Source of the DNA: an uncultured Planctomycetota bacterium
GTDB taxonomy: Bacteria > Planctomycetota > Phycisphaerae > Sedimentisphaerales > UBA12454
DNA length: 52,774 bases
Assembly (NCBI GenBank): GCA_903847315.1
Contig: CAINDG010000032.1
Coordinates: 1-52,774, forward strand
Direction: 5' to 3'
Both the position numbers and the translations under genes were made by a program. The notes under the pieces are model-generated. The model did not search any database. It saw nothing but the letters and a program-made list of their open reading frames with translations, and was not told where the DNA came from. This document shows, piece after piece, positions 9,659-18,038 of the stretch (positions within the stretch are counted from its first letter, which is position 1; each line of letters starts with the position of its first letter).

Positions 9659-9712
9659 ATGATAAATTGACGTGCTTAGAAACGTATTAGACTTGTGTTA
9701 AAATATTATTAA
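9659..9712 (-). promoter_or_regulatory. Pho-box-like array upstream of the prepilin / PstS-dockerin pair
   Basis: On the minus strand TTAATA, TTAACA, CTAATA and CTAAGC follow at 11-bp steps (plus-strand 9707-9712, 9696-9701, 9685-9690, 9674-9679). After 9 bp comes TATCAT (9659-9664), a good -10. The last hexamer is the weakest. Geometry is identical to the pstS promoter, which supports Pho control of these two genes. The rest of 9617-9823 shows no gene. Confidence 0.7.
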
Positions 9713-9805
9713 TTTAATGGTTGGTTTTTGCAGATTGAAGGTTCTTATGTCGAAAATGCCGGATAAAAACAAGGTTTGTGTTGGAGTTTCTTAATTATTT
9801 AAATG

Positions 9806-9826
9806 TGAAATTAAATATTAATTTCA
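9806..9826 (-). terminator. AT-rich hairpin overlapping the arsC stop codon
   Basis: TGAAATTAA / TTAATTTCA form a perfect 9-bp stem with a 3-nt loop, and the arsC stop codon lies within one arm. There is no clear T-run. It could end the phoB-phoR-arsC transcript, but the stem is weak in GC. Confidence 0.35.
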
Positions 9827-10255
9827 GGTGAGAGATGCCGGTAGGGTTTGGACATACATCCTGATTTCGTCGCGGATTCGCCGGTAATGTTCCAGTATAT
9901 TTTGTTTGCTTGTTTCGTTTGAAGCCAGCCGTATAGGGTCATCGAATCCACGGTGTATGATACCGTATTTGGCAGGAAAAAAAGGACAATTTTTTTGTGC
10001 AGAGTCGCACAAGGTAATAACGTAATCAAATTTTACGTTGCCAAGGTCTTTGATAGTCTTGCTTTGCTGGCCGGAAATATCTATTCCGATTTCTTTCATA
10101 ACTTCAACTGCACAGGAGTCAAGGCCTTTAGCCTCGATTCCGGCTGAAAAAGGGATTATTAAATTACCTTTCAGGTGACGGGCAAACCCTTCGGCCATCT
10201 GGCTTCGGCAGGAATTTCCTGTACACAGAAACAGTATTTTCAGAAGGTTAGACAT
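9824..10255 (-). CDS. arsC: ArsC, thioredoxin-type arsenate reductase (low-molecular-weight phosphatase fold)
   Basis: It reduces arsenate to arsenite in the cytoplasm using a cysteine relay. The P-loop CX5R is CTGNSCR at residues 11-17. The two further redox cysteines are C83 and C90 in CDSAQKNCPFFP, close to the positions in the Staphylococcus enzyme, and FDDP supplies the acid region. These extra cysteines favour ArsC over a plain tyrosine phosphatase. Length 143 is slightly above the usual 130-140. It overlaps the phoR stop by 8 bp, so it is the third gene of a phoB-phoR-arsC operon. This makes sense because Pst imports arsenate when phosphate is scarce. No efflux gene is visible here. 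Confidence 0.9.
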   Translation of the reverse strand: MSNLLKILFLCTGNSCRSQMAEGFARHLKGNLIIPFSAGIEAKGLDSCAVEVMKEIGIDISGQQSKTIKDLGNVKFDYVITLCDSAQKNCPFFPAKYGIIHRGFDDPIRLASNETSKQNILEHYRRIRDEIRMYVQTLPASLT

Positions 10256-12041
10256 TTTTGCTCAGATTCACTTCATTAGGTAAATGAATCGTGAAGGTGC
10301 TGCCGTGACCGACTTGGCTTTCTACCGTTACATATCCGCCATGAACGCCTGATATGTGCTTGACAATGGCAAGTCCCAGTCCTGTTCCGCCCAGTTTTCT
10401 GCTGCGGGCTTTATCGACAACATAAAATCTCTCGAATATGCGGGAAAGATGTTTTTTTTCTATTCCACAGCCATGGTCGGTAACCGTAATAACAATCTCA
10501 TTCAGCTTTTTTTGAGCATTTACTGTTACGGTGCTGTTTTCCTGGCTGTATTTGACGGCGTTGTCCACAAGATTGATGACAGCTTGTTCTATCAGCGCTG
10601 AATTAATCTTTGCCGTGGTTTCTTCGCTGCAGACAAGTTCAACGGTTATATTTTTTTGCTCCGCCTTGACCTTCGAAAGTTCAATAGCAGAGGCAAGGAC
10701 AGGCTTTAAATGATGTTCTTCGAAGGACAGTTTTCTTTTCTCGTCATCTTCTTCGAGCCGTGAGAGAGCCAAAAGGTCATCGATTATGGCGTCGAGCCTT
10801 TCGGAGTGTTTGGCGATGATATTCAAAAAACGCCGAATTTGCACAGGGTCTTTTACCACTCCCTCCAGCAGCGTTTCGACAAACCCTTTGATTGATGTGA
10901 TGGGAGTCTTAAGCTCGTGCGAAACGTTGGCGACAAAATCGCGCCTGACTTCTTCGAGCTGGCGGATTCTCGTAATATCGTGTAGGACAATTACAGCCCC
11001 CATTTTTTGCTCTTTAGCGTCAGTAAGAACAGTCCCGTGCAAACGCAGAAAATGCCCGCCGTTATTTGTCAGGGAAATATCAGCTTCAGCAGGCTGTTTT
11101 TCAGTAAGAGTATTTTTTACAAATTCAATGAATTCGGGATTACGAACAATCTCTTCTACACTTTTTCCGTGTGCGACTGTTTTGTCTATTTTGAGCAACT
11201 CAGCAGCGGCGTTGTTGATGCTGACAATACACCCATCATAGTCAATCGCGATAACCCCTTCAATCATGCTTGAAAGAATTGCCTGTGTTTCATTTTTGTC
11301 TCTGGTTATTGTGTCAATTCTGTCGGCAAGTTGCCGAGCCATTTCATTCAGTGTTTTTGCAAGCTCCGCCAGTTCGATTGTATCCGGAATGGACAACCTG
11401 TGGCCAAAATCGCCTGATGCAAAATTTCTGGCTGTTTCCGTCATTTGTTCTATAGGACGGGTTAGTCTTTTGGAGACAACCCAGCTTGCCGCGGCAGCAC
11501 AGATTGCTATGATTATGCCTGTCCACAGGATTTTTTTATGAAGATTCGCCAATTCATTATCTATCGTGGTTATAGGCACGGCGGTTCTGACCACAGCCGT
11601 GATTTTATCATCCTGTTTTATCGGAATCGCCAGGTACATCATATTTTTGCCGAGAGTATCGCTGAACCTGACGGATTTGCCCACATCTCCGTTCATTGCA
11701 GTTTTGAATTCAGGCCGGTCACTGTGGTTTTTCATTATCGCTGTGTTTTCATCGGAATCACCTATCACCTGACCGTCCGGCAGAATAATGGTGATACGGG
11801 ATGCGCCTGCTGCGCCGAGAGATTTGCAAATCTTGTCAATTTCGGAAAAGCTGCCGGACTTTATCATCGGCTCAATTTGATATTTAATAATCTCCGCTCG
11901 TATATGGAGGTCATTTGCGACCTCGTTGTAGTAGAGAGTGCGGGAAAAATGCGATGTATATAATACGACAGCCAAAAGCACAGCAACGATAATAATCAAA
12001 AAGACAGGATAAAACTGCCAAATCAGGCTTTTTCTGGCCAT
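10248..12041 (-). CDS. phoR: PhoR-type sensor histidine kinase
   Basis: This membrane kinase partners PhoB. With the ATG at 12041 (AAGGA 7 bp upstream, 2 bp after the phoB stop) it has 597 residues; the longer frame overlaps phoB by 55 bp without a ribosome site. Order: membrane helix (about 7-30), extracytoplasmic sensor domain (about 31-165), second helix (about 168-190), HAMP, PAS domain (about 245-350), H-box in FVANVSHELKTPITS, N-box INLVDNAVKYS, and the G boxes DHGCGI and GGTGLGLAIVKH. Having an extracytoplasmic domain is unlike E. coli PhoR and closer to Bacillus PhoR. Phosphate specificity rests on operon context and its Pho-box promoter. Confidence 0.92.
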   Translation of the reverse strand: MARKSLIWQFYPVFLIIIVAVLLAVVLYTSHFSRTLYYNEVANDLHIRAEIIKYQIEPMIKSGSFSEIDKICKSLGAAGASRITIILPDGQVIGDSDENTAIMKNHSDRPEFKTAMNGDVGKSVRFSDTLGKNMMYLAIPIKQDDKITAVVRTAVPITTIDNELANLHKKILWTGIIIAICAAAASWVVSKRLTRPIEQMTETARNFASGDFGHRLSIPDTIELAELAKTLNEMARQLADRIDTITRDKNETQAILSSMIEGVIAIDYDGCIVSINNAAAELLKIDKTVAHGKSVEEIVRNPEFIEFVKNTLTEKQPAEADISLTNNGGHFLRLHGTVLTDAKEQKMGAVIVLHDITRIRQLEEVRRDFVANVSHELKTPITSIKGFVETLLEGVVKDPVQIRRFLNIIAKHSERLDAIIDDLLALSRLEEDDEKRKLSFEEHHLKPVLASAIELSKVKAEQKNITVELVCSEETTAKINSALIEQAVINLVDNAVKYSQENSTVTVNAQKKLNEIVITVTDHGCGIEKKHLSRIFERFYVVDKARSRKLGGTGLGLAIVKHISGVHGGYVTVESQVGHGSTFTIHLPNEVNLSKNV

Positions 12042-12043
12042 AA

Positions 12044-12727
12044 TTAGTCCTTGAATTTGTAGCCTATGCCTCGTACGGTTTCTATATATTTGCCGCAAGC
12101 CCCAAGTTTCTTCCGCAGCGATACAATCTGGACATCTATCGCCCGGTCGGTAACAAGGTAATCTTCGCCGCGAATAGAATCAACAATCTGGTATCGTGTA
12201 AAGACCAGCCCCGGCCGTTTCGCCAATGTATAGAGAATGCTGAATTCTGTAAAAGTAAGCTCCACAGGTTTATTTTTAATCAGGACTTCATGACGTGCAG
12301 GGTCTATGATTAATTCGTGGATTTTAACAGGTATTTTTTCTAAATCGTGGGCGATGGTTTTCTGCAAAATCCGTCTCACTCTTGCAATCAATACTTTTGG
12401 ACTGAATGGTTTGGTGATATAGTCCTGAGCTCCCAGTTCCAAACCCGTTACAATATCAGATTCCTCGCTTTTGGCCGTGAGCATTATTACTGGAATATTC
12501 TCTGTCTTGCTATCGCTTTTCAGTCTTTTACAGACTTCAAGTCCATCGATGCCGGGAAGCATAAGGTCTAAAATAATCAAGTCCGGCCGTTTTGCTTTTG
12601 CTTTTTTAAGAGCCTCTTCGCCGGAGACGGCTGTCTCGGTTTTGTATCCGTCCTTTTCGAGATTAAACTGGACCAGTTCGAGAACATCTTCCTCGTCGTC
12701 CACGATTAGAATATTTTCTTTTGCCAT
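12044..12727 (-). CDS. phoB: PhoB-type response regulator (OmpR family)
   Basis: It is the DNA-binding regulator expected to bind the TTAACA arrays here. The 227 residues hold a receiver domain with the acidic pocket (VDDEED), phosphoacceptor Asp in IILDLMLPGIDG, the conserved Thr in MLTAK and Lys in ITKPFS. A winged helix follows at about residues 130-227, with the recognition region around TDRAIDVQIVSLRKKLG and ending ETVRGIGYKFKD. It is first in the phoB-phoR-arsC operon and carries its own Pho-box array upstream, implying autoregulation. The PhoB name comes from family and context. Confidence 0.93.
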   Translation of the reverse strand: MAKENILIVDDEEDVLELVQFNLEKDGYKTETAVSGEEALKKAKAKRPDLIILDLMLPGIDGLEVCKRLKSDSKTENIPVIMLTAKSEESDIVTGLELGAQDYITKPFSPKVLIARVRRILQKTIAHDLEKIPVKIHELIIDPARHEVLIKNKPVELTFTEFSILYTLAKRPGLVFTRYQIVDSIRGEDYLVTDRAIDVQIVSLRKKLGACGKYIETVRGIGYKFKD

Positions 12728-12763
12728 AAATAACTTCTATTTTTAGATTGTCTCTGCTTCTAA

Positions 12764-12817
12764 ATGCTACTTTATCTTTGTTAGCATATCATAAGTATTA
12801 TATTAGGATTTTGTTAA
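12764..12817 (-). promoter_or_regulatory. Pho-box array of the phoB-phoR-arsC promoter
   Basis: On the minus strand TTAACA, CTAATA, CTTATG and CTAACA are spaced every 11 bp (plus-strand 12812-12817, 12801-12806, 12790-12795, 12779-12784). TAGCAT (12764-12769) follows after 9 bp as the -10. One hexamer is degenerate. Same architecture as the other three Pho promoters; autoregulation is inferred. Confidence 0.75.
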
Positions 12818-12886
12818 TTTTTTCAGGTTTTAGTGTATCGAAATAGACATTATGAGTCAACAATACATTATCCGAGATAAAAAACA

Positions 12887-13125
12887 GTGTCAAAAAAGTG
12901 TCAATCGCCACTGTATAACCACTTGTCAGTCACTTGTATATTCACTTGTCAACCACTTGTAACCCTCGTTTTTAGCCAAAAAACGCGTTGTAACCACTTG
13001 CTAATACACCGCTTATGGAGTGACTATCGGGCTGTCGATCCGAAGGTTGAGGGTTCGATCCCCTTCGGCCTCGTTTGTTTTTAACTTAAAGGCTGGCAAG
13101 CAGTTATGTTTGTTAGCCTTTTTTG
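12887..13125 (+). repeat. tRNA-Asp 3'-half repeat module, copy 1
   Basis: The module contains, in order: a GTGTCAA doublet 11 bp apart (12887), four CACTTGT heptamers starting at 12920, 12931, 12943 and 12954, a 71-bp spacer, and 42 bp (13032-13073) identical to the 3' half of a tRNA-Asp. That half has anticodon loop CTGTCGA (anticodon GTC), variable loop, T-arm with GGTTCGATC, and acceptor strand CGGCCTC plus G. An intrinsic terminator follows. No matching 5' acceptor strand (GAGGCCG) lies upstream, so this is not a complete tRNA. Positions 12887-13073 align without gaps to 45009-45195 with 12 mismatches in 187 bp, all outside the tRNA part. Confidence 0.85.
13089..13125 (+). terminator. Intrinsic terminator of repeat module copy 1
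   Basis: AAGGCTGGCAAG pairs with TTTGTTAGCCTT (three G-T pairs) around a CAGTTATG loop, followed by a T-run. The stem differs from copy 3 by paired changes while the loop is nearly conserved, which supports a real RNA hairpin. Confidence 0.8.
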
Positions 13126-13312
13126 TTTTTATCTAAAAAACCTTCAAAAATGGCAAAGTTCGTCAAAAATTCGTCAATTTGGTCATAACTTTAGACTGAA
13201 GCTCCCGGGCTGAATCTATATCACTCTTTCAAACTGACAGACAATACTTTTTTGTGCTCTCCATATTGATACTGAAAGAATGATATGGACTACAAAGGAA
13301 GACTCGATTTGA

Positions 13313-13462
13313 CCGAATGATTTTGCAACGCCGTTCGAATTTCCGACAGCGTTGTACAAGTGGATTATTGATTGTAATACTTATTATCCGCACTTATCAC
13401 TGGGTTGCAAGACACCTTTTGAATTTGAAAGACCGAGCCTTGAAAACTCCCTAACTTTTTAG
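13313..13462 (+). pseudogene. Transposase C-terminal remnant (IS3/rve-like)
   Basis: A short frame ending at TAG 13460-13462 encodes KWIIDCNTYYPHLSLGCKT followed by PFEFE. This matches the end of the DDE integrase core of IS3-like transposases (pattern W-x-x-x-Y-N-x-x-x-P-H-x-x-L-G-x-K-T/S-P-x-E-F). There is no start codon, catalytic DDE residues or terminal repeats nearby, so it is a decayed fragment. It lies between the tRNA-Asp module and the nuo promoter. Confidence 0.55.
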
Positions 13463-13605
13463 TTGTTTAATGGTGAGCGGTACGCCGTGTCGGCGACGGT
13501 AAAACAAACCTCGTCGTAGGGGGATGATTTCGACAAATTTGTAGAAAAATTCGATGTCCTAATATAGCTACAGACGCGATTTTTGGAAATGACAGCTTTT
13601 AGCAT

Positions 13606-13634
13606 TTGCGGAATAAGGGAAGGACGTATATAAT
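13606..13634 (+). promoter_or_regulatory. Candidate sigma-70 promoter of the nuo operon
   Basis: TTGCGG (13606-13611), a 17-bp spacer and a perfect TATAAT (13629-13634) lie 62 bp before nuoA. The -35 is only partial. The rest of 13463-13695 has no gene; a small GC hairpin at 13483-13495 lacks a T-run. Confidence 0.5.
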
Positions 13635-13695
13635 TTTCGCCGGTGAATTTTTTAAGCGTAACAGAACAATAAAAAACGGATTTTAAGCAATCAAA

Positions 13696-14052
13696 ATGGT
13701 CATTCAGGATTATGGCATTGTCGGTCTGTTTCTTGTTTTTGGTATCGCTTTTGTCGGAGCTGCATTTGTTGTATCATGGATGCTTCGACCGCGTGACCCA
13801 AATCCGGTGAAATCTTCCATATACGAGTGCGGTGAAATAGTCAAAGGAGATTCACGAGTACAATTCAACGTCGGCTATTACCTTGTGGCACTTCTGTTTG
13901 TAATATTCGATATAGAAGTTTTGTTTCTGGTACCCTGGATTGTAATATTTCGCGAACTTGGCATTGTTTCATATATTGAAATGATGATTTTTATCGCAAT
14001 CCTCGTAGTTGGATTAATCTACGCCTGGAAGAAGGGGGTTTTCGAATGGTAG
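13696..14052 (+). CDS. nuoA: NuoA, complex I membrane subunit
   Basis: This small membrane subunit of the proton-pumping quinone oxidoreductase has 118 residues and three membrane helices. The loop [20 protein letters not shown] is the conserved Y-E-C-G segment near the quinone cavity, and the second helix carries FDIEVLF, the conserved acidic motif. It is the first gene of an eleven-gene nuo operon and overlaps nuoB by 7 bp. No strong Shine-Dalgarno precedes the ATG. Confidence 0.96.
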   Translation: MVIQDYGIVGLFLVFGIAFVGAAFVVSWMLRPRDPNPVKSSIYECGEIVKGDSRVQFNVGYYLVALLFVIFDIEVLFLVPWIVIFRELGIVSYIEMMIFIAILVVGLIYAWKKGVFEW

Positions 14053-14561
14053 TAATAGAAAAAATTCCCGGCGCGGAATTGATTCGTAAAGTACCGGGAG
14101 GGGGTTTCTTTCTGACAACGAGCGAGAGCTTTCTAAAATGGGGGAAGGCATCGTCTCTGTGGCCTATGACATTCGGGCTTGCCTGCTGCGCTATTGAGAT
14201 GATTGCAACGGGAGCTCCGCGTTTTGATATTGACCGGTTCGGAGCGGGAGTGTTCCGTGCAAGTCCAAGGCAGTGCGACGTTATGGTAGTGGCGGGGACG
14301 ATATGCGTTAAAATGAACGACTGCATCCGGCGGCTTTATGCACAAATGCCTGAACCGAAATATGTAATCGCACTGGGGAATTGCGCGATTTCGGGAGGCA
14401 TATTCTATTATGACACATATTCGGTTACGAAGGGAACCGAATCGCTTGGGATAAAGGTTGATGTGTTTATACCGGGATGTCCGCCTCGGCCGGAGAATTT
14501 GCTCTTTGGGCTGATGAAACTGCAGGAGAAGATTAGGAGAGAAAAAGATGCGGCCAGATGA
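14046..14561 (+). CDS. nuoB: NuoB, complex I subunit carrying cluster N2
   Basis: It holds the terminal [4Fe-4S] cluster N2 that reduces quinone. The ligands are visible as the tandem GLACCAIEM, then C in [11 protein letters not shown] and C in IPGCPPRPE. Length 171. It overlaps nuoA (7 bp) and nuoC (14 bp), so translation is coupled. All key residues are intact, consistent with an active complex although the NADH module is missing from the operon. Confidence 0.97.
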   Translation: MVVIEKIPGAELIRKVPGGGFFLTTSESFLKWGKASSLWPMTFGLACCAIEMIATGAPRFDIDRFGAGVFRASPRQCDVMVVAGTICVKMNDCIRRLYAQMPEPKYVIALGNCAISGGIFYYDTYSVTKGTESLGIKVDVFIPGCPPRPENLLFGLMKLQEKIRREKDAAR

Positions 14562-15000
14562 GATATCAGCGGCAATAAGAGCAAAATTCCCGCAAGTAAA
14601 AGAAGAGGCTGGAACGAATTATATCATTGTACCTAAAGAATCTATTTTAGAAGTTTCAGAATATATAAAAAATCCGCCATTGTCATTCGATAATTTGCAC
14701 TGCATAACGGGAATCGACAGGAAAGAGAAGATAGAGGTGATTTACACTTTATATTCCATCGGCGAACATTACGGCGTAACGATTAAAATAAATTTAACAT
14801 CTGAAGACTTAAATATCGCCAGTGTATCAGCGATTTGGAAATCGGCGAACTGGCTGGAGCGGGAAGTGTATGATTTATTCGGCGTTATATTTTCGGGCCA
14901 TCCGGATTTGCGAAGGATATTAAATCCTTACGATTGGCAGGGATATCCGCTGCGGAAAGATTATTCCAACCCCCAGCTAATAGCGAAACCGAGATTGTGA
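14548..15000 (+). CDS. nuoC: NuoC, complex I 30-kDa-type subunit
   Basis: This is a peripheral-arm subunit that packs against NuoD. It has 150 residues, short but within range for unfused NuoC. The signature W-x-E-R-E-x-[YF]-D-L-[FY]-G is present as [12 protein letters not shown], followed by [19 protein letters not shown]. It overlaps nuoB by 14 bp and is separated from nuoD by 6 bp. It is not fused to NuoD, unlike in E. coli. Confidence 0.96.
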   Translation: MRPDEISAAIRAKFPQVKEEAGTNYIIVPKESILEVSEYIKNPPLSFDNLHCITGIDRKEKIEVIYTLYSIGEHYGVTIKINLTSEDLNIASVSAIWKSANWLEREVYDLFGVIFSGHPDLRRILNPYDWQGYPLRKDYSNPQLIAKPRL

Positions 15001-15006
15001 TTAATT

Positions 15007-16128
15007 ATGGATGCAACACAAACAAAAGATATATACACAGAAGAGTTTCTTATCAATATGGGGCCGCAGCATCCATCCACGCACGGCGTTCTTTCGCTTG
15101 AGTTAACGCTGGACGGCGAGACAATCGTAGAGTGCACGCCGCATATCGGTTATCTGCACCGTTCAATGGAAAAAATCGCAGAAAACCGAACTTATACGCA
15201 ATTTATTCCATTCACCGACAGGCTGGATTATGTCGCGTCGATGAATAATAACCTCGGATATGTGATGGTGGTTGAAAAACTTTTGAAACTGGAAATATCC
15301 GAGCGAGCGAAATATATTCGGGTAATAATCGCTGAGTTGAACAGGATTGCAAGTCATCTTATCGCTATCGGGACATTTGCACAAGACCTGGGCGCTTTCG
15401 CAACACCGCTTTTTTATTGTTTCCGGGAGAGGGAGAAGATAGTAGAAATATTCGACCAGTTATGCGGAAACCGACTGACCTATAATTATATGAGGATTGG
15501 CGGAGTGCTGACTGATTTTTCCAGGGATATTGAAGAGAAGATAAAAAAATTCATCAAATATATGAGGCCGAAAGTTGATGATTACGACTGGCTGCTGACT
15601 TACAACGCGATATTCCTGGCCAGGTCGAAACATATTGGCGTGCTGTCGAAAGAGATGGCGGTAAATTACAGTATAACCGGCCCTAACCTGCGAGCGTCCG
15701 GAGTTAAGTGGGATTTAAGAAAAGACGAGCCTTATCTGGCTTATGATAAATTCGAATTCGATGTGCCTGTCGGGAAAAACGGCGACGCGTGGGACAGATA
15801 TAAAGTCAGAATTGAAGAGATAAGACAAAGTCTGAGGATTATTGAGCAGGCAATAGAGGCGTTACCCCAGGGGGATGTTGCCGTCAAAGTAGGACGCATT
15901 CATAAACCTTCGCCATCCGAAACATATTTCAGGACGGAAAATCCGCGAGGCGAATTGGGATTTTATATTGTAAGCGATGATTCTGTGTATCCGTATAGAT
16001 TGAAAATAAGGTCTCCTTCGTTTTCGAACCTGGCAGTTCTGCCGGAACTGGTAAGAGGGTTGAAAGTTGCGGATATAGTCTGTGTGCTGGGAAGTTTTGA
16101 TATCCTGATGGGGGAGATTGACAGATAA
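15007..16128 (+). CDS. nuoD: NuoD, complex I 49-kDa-type subunit
   Basis: This peripheral-arm subunit lines the quinone site. At 373 residues it is a little shorter than usual. Family motifs are NMGPQHPSTHGVL with the quinone-site histidines, HIGYLHRSMEK, RIASHL, and the C-terminal PSFSNLAVL and LGSFDILMGEIDR. The stop shares one base with the nuoH start (TAATG). nuoE, nuoF and nuoG, usually next, are absent. Confidence 0.97.
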   Translation: MDATQTKDIYTEEFLINMGPQHPSTHGVLSLELTLDGETIVECTPHIGYLHRSMEKIAENRTYTQFIPFTDRLDYVASMNNNLGYVMVVEKLLKLEISERAKYIRVIIAELNRIASHLIAIGTFAQDLGAFATPLFYCFREREKIVEIFDQLCGNRLTYNYMRIGGVLTDFSRDIEEKIKKFIKYMRPKVDDYDWLLTYNAIFLARSKHIGVLSKEMAVNYSITGPNLRASGVKWDLRKDEPYLAYDKFEFDVPVGKNGDAWDRYKVRIEEIRQSLRIIEQAIEALPQGDVAVKVGRIHKPSPSETYFRTENPRGELGFYIVSDDSVYPYRLKIRSPSFSNLAVLPELVRGLKVADIVCVLGSFDILMGEIDR

Positions 16129-17090
16129 TGTTAAGTATACTGGATATTATTTGGGTACTGGTAATCGGAATCATAGTATTAGGATTCATTGCGGTCTCGG
16201 CGATGTTTCTGATATGGTGGGAAAGAAAAGTGTCCGCCCATATCCAATCGAGATACGGGCCTATGCGAGTAGGATGGCACGGCGTTTTGCAATCCGTAGC
16301 GGACGCTGTGAAACTTTTGCTTAAGGAGAATATAGTACCCGCGGGAGCGGATAAACTGGTATGGTGGCTGGCGCCTTTTATCGTTGTAGTGCCGTCAGTG
16401 ATGGCGTTCGTAGTGATACCGTTCGGGAAAAATTTAATTGTAAAGGATTTGAATGTAGGTGCCTTGTACCTTATGGCACTATCTTCCGTATGCGTCATCG
16501 GAATTTTTATGGCCGGCTGGGGGTCGAATAACAAATATTCTTTGATTGGCGGAATGAGGTCGGCGGCACAAATAATAAGTTATGAAATTCCCCTCATACT
16601 CTCAATGATTATCGTGTCTATGCAGGCCAGTTCGCTTTCCATGCAGAAAATAGTCGCGGCACAAGCCGGGTACTGGAATATTCTTCATCCCAATATGGCG
16701 CTGGCGTTCATCGTTTATATCATATCTGCCACTGCGGAGGTAAACCGCGTGCCATTCGATATACCCGAAGCTGAGTCGGAACTGGTAGCGGGATTTCATA
16801 CTGAATATTCCGGGATGAAGTTCGCGATGTTTTTTATCGGCGAGTACACAAATCTTTTCATTATTTCGGCAATCGCGGCAACGCTGTTCTTCGGCGGATG
16901 GCAGGGACCTGTCCTGCCCGGAGCTGTATGGTTCCTGATAAAAACATATGGCATTGTGTTTGTTTTGATGTGGGTCAGATGGACATTCCCGCGGCTGAGA
17001 GTGGACCAATTGATGGGGTTTGCGTGGAAGGTTTTAACGCCGGTATCGTTTTTTAACCTGGCAGTAACAGGATGGCTATTATTAAAATGA
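16128..17090 (+). CDS. nuoH: NuoH, complex I membrane subunit
   Basis: It connects the peripheral arm with the membrane pump arm and forms part of the quinone tunnel. It has 320 residues and about eight membrane helices. Conserved pieces are WWERKVSAHIQSRYGPMRVG, the EIPLILSM helix, the acidic loop DIPEAESELVAGFHTEYSGM, and WVRWTFPRLRVDQLM. It directly follows nuoD. Confidence 0.97.
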   Translation: MLSILDIIWVLVIGIIVLGFIAVSAMFLIWWERKVSAHIQSRYGPMRVGWHGVLQSVADAVKLLLKENIVPAGADKLVWWLAPFIVVVPSVMAFVVIPFGKNLIVKDLNVGALYLMALSSVCVIGIFMAGWGSNNKYSLIGGMRSAAQIISYEIPLILSMIIVSMQASSLSMQKIVAAQAGYWNILHPNMALAFIVYIISATAEVNRVPFDIPEAESELVAGFHTEYSGMKFAMFFIGEYTNLFIISAIAATLFFGGWQGPVLPGAVWFLIKTYGIVFVLMWVRWTFPRLRVDQLMGFAWKVLTPVSFFNLAVTGWLLLK

Positions 17091-17524
17091 TAAAGCTCGC
17101 TAAAAATTTCGTTGTCGGTACGTGGAGCCTTATAAAAGGGCTTGCTGTTACAATAAAATATTTCTTCAGGCCTACGGTTACTTTACAATATCCGACTGAG
17201 AAACAGCCTATGAGCGAATGCTACAGAGGATTAGTAGGGCTTCGGCCGGAGAAATGCATCGTTTGTTATCAGTGCGTCAAGATATGCCCCACCGCCTGCC
17301 TTGCAATTACTCATAAACAGGAAGACAAGAAAAAAACGCTTGAAACGTTCAAATATAATATGGAACTTTGCTGTTTTTGCGGGCTCTGTCAACAGGTTTG
17401 CCCGACAAGCGCAATTATAATGACTAATATATATGAGATTAGTGTGTACGACCGGAAAAAACTGGACATAAATCTTTTGGATATGAAAAAATATGATGAA
17501 TGGACTAATACAACTATTAAGTAG
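17072..17524 (+). CDS. nuoI: NuoI, complex I 2[4Fe-4S] subunit
   Basis: It carries the two [4Fe-4S] clusters N6a and N6b. The motifs are CIVCYQCVKICPTACL and CCFCGLCQQVCPTSAI, both complete. An amphipathic N-terminus anchors it to the membrane. The ATG at 17072 overlaps nuoH by 19 bp; a second in-frame ATG at 17087 gives a canonical ATGA overlap and 145 residues, and may be the true start. In a complex without NuoEFG this subunit would be an exposed point of electron entry, for example from ferredoxin; that is inference. Confidence 0.95.
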   Translation: MAIIKMIKLAKNFVVGTWSLIKGLAVTIKYFFRPTVTLQYPTEKQPMSECYRGLVGLRPEKCIVCYQCVKICPTACLAITHKQEDKKKTLETFKYNMELCCFCGLCQQVCPTSAIIMTNIYEISVYDRKKLDINLLDMKKYDEWTNTTIK

Positions 17525-18038
17525 CCACGGAATTTCGCACGACTTTATAATAAAGGCGTCGTTTTATTTCATAGCGGCTCTGACTTTGGTGTTTGCTCTT
17601 TTAGTTGTACTTTCCCGTCATATATTTCATGCCGCGGTATATCTTGCTGTAGTGTTGATCGGGATAGCAGGTGTTTATCTATATTTAGACGCGGAATTTC
17701 TGGCTGTCGTTCAGGTGCTAATATATGTCGGCGCTATCGTGACGTTATTTATCTTTACAGTAATGTTAACGGCGGACACCGATGCCGGCACATTTGGCGG
17801 AACGTTACGGCGTATATCGGCGGGAGCATTAGTATCGCTGGCAATATTTTTTATTCTCGTCAGGGTAATAAATATGGTGACGATATGGAAGACCGCTGTG
17901 GCGGGAGCATCCGTTAATTTATCGCAATTAGGGAAATCTCTAATGACCCAATACGCGCTGCCGTTTGAAGTTATTTCACTGATTTCACTGGCTGCGATGA
18001 TTGGAGCCATAGTTATTGGAAAGGCAGAGAAGAGATGA
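17493..18038 (+). CDS. nuoJ: NuoJ, complex I membrane subunit
   Basis: This antiporter-adjacent membrane subunit has 181 residues and five predicted helices. The third-helix pi-bulge region appears as EFLAVVQVLIYVGAIVTLF, the conserved NuoJ signature. It overlaps the end of nuoI by 32 bp (or 29 bp if the second ATG is used) and the nuoK start by 4 bp. Confidence 0.94.
   Translation: MMNGLIQLLSSHGISHDFIIKASFYFIAALTLVFALLVVLSRHIFHAAVYLAVVLIGIAGVYLYLDAEFLAVVQVLIYVGAIVTLFIFTVMLTADTDAGTFGGTLRRISAGALVSLAIFFILVRVINMVTIWKTAVAGASVNLSQLGKSLMTQYALPFEVISLISLAAMIGAIVIGKAEKR

Noticed and set aside
12920-12960. Possible CRISPR array from the CACTTGT repeats
   Set aside because: Repeats are only 7 bp with 4-5 bp between them, far too short for CRISPR, and no cas genes are near.
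13006-13073. A complete tRNA-Asp gene at copy 1 (and likewise at copies 2 and 3)
   Set aside because: Only anticodon arm, variable loop, T-arm and 3' acceptor strand are present. No matching GAGGCCG 5' strand or normal D-arm lies upstream in any copy.
12887-13084. Small open frames over the tRNA-Asp modules (also 37615-37821 and 45006-45284), ending in AVDPKVEGSIPFG
   Set aside because: This peptide is the translation of the tRNA 3' half, a known annotation artefact; the frames have no ribosome sites and follow the repeat, not a gene.
13483-13495. GC-rich hairpin CGCCG-TGT-CGGCG as a terminator
   Set aside because: The stem is only 5 bp and no T-run follows on either strand.
13582-13611. 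Sigma-54 promoter ahead of nuoA
   Set aside because: The GG and GC elements do not have the required spacing or sequence; a sigma-70-like site with perfect TATAAT fits better.
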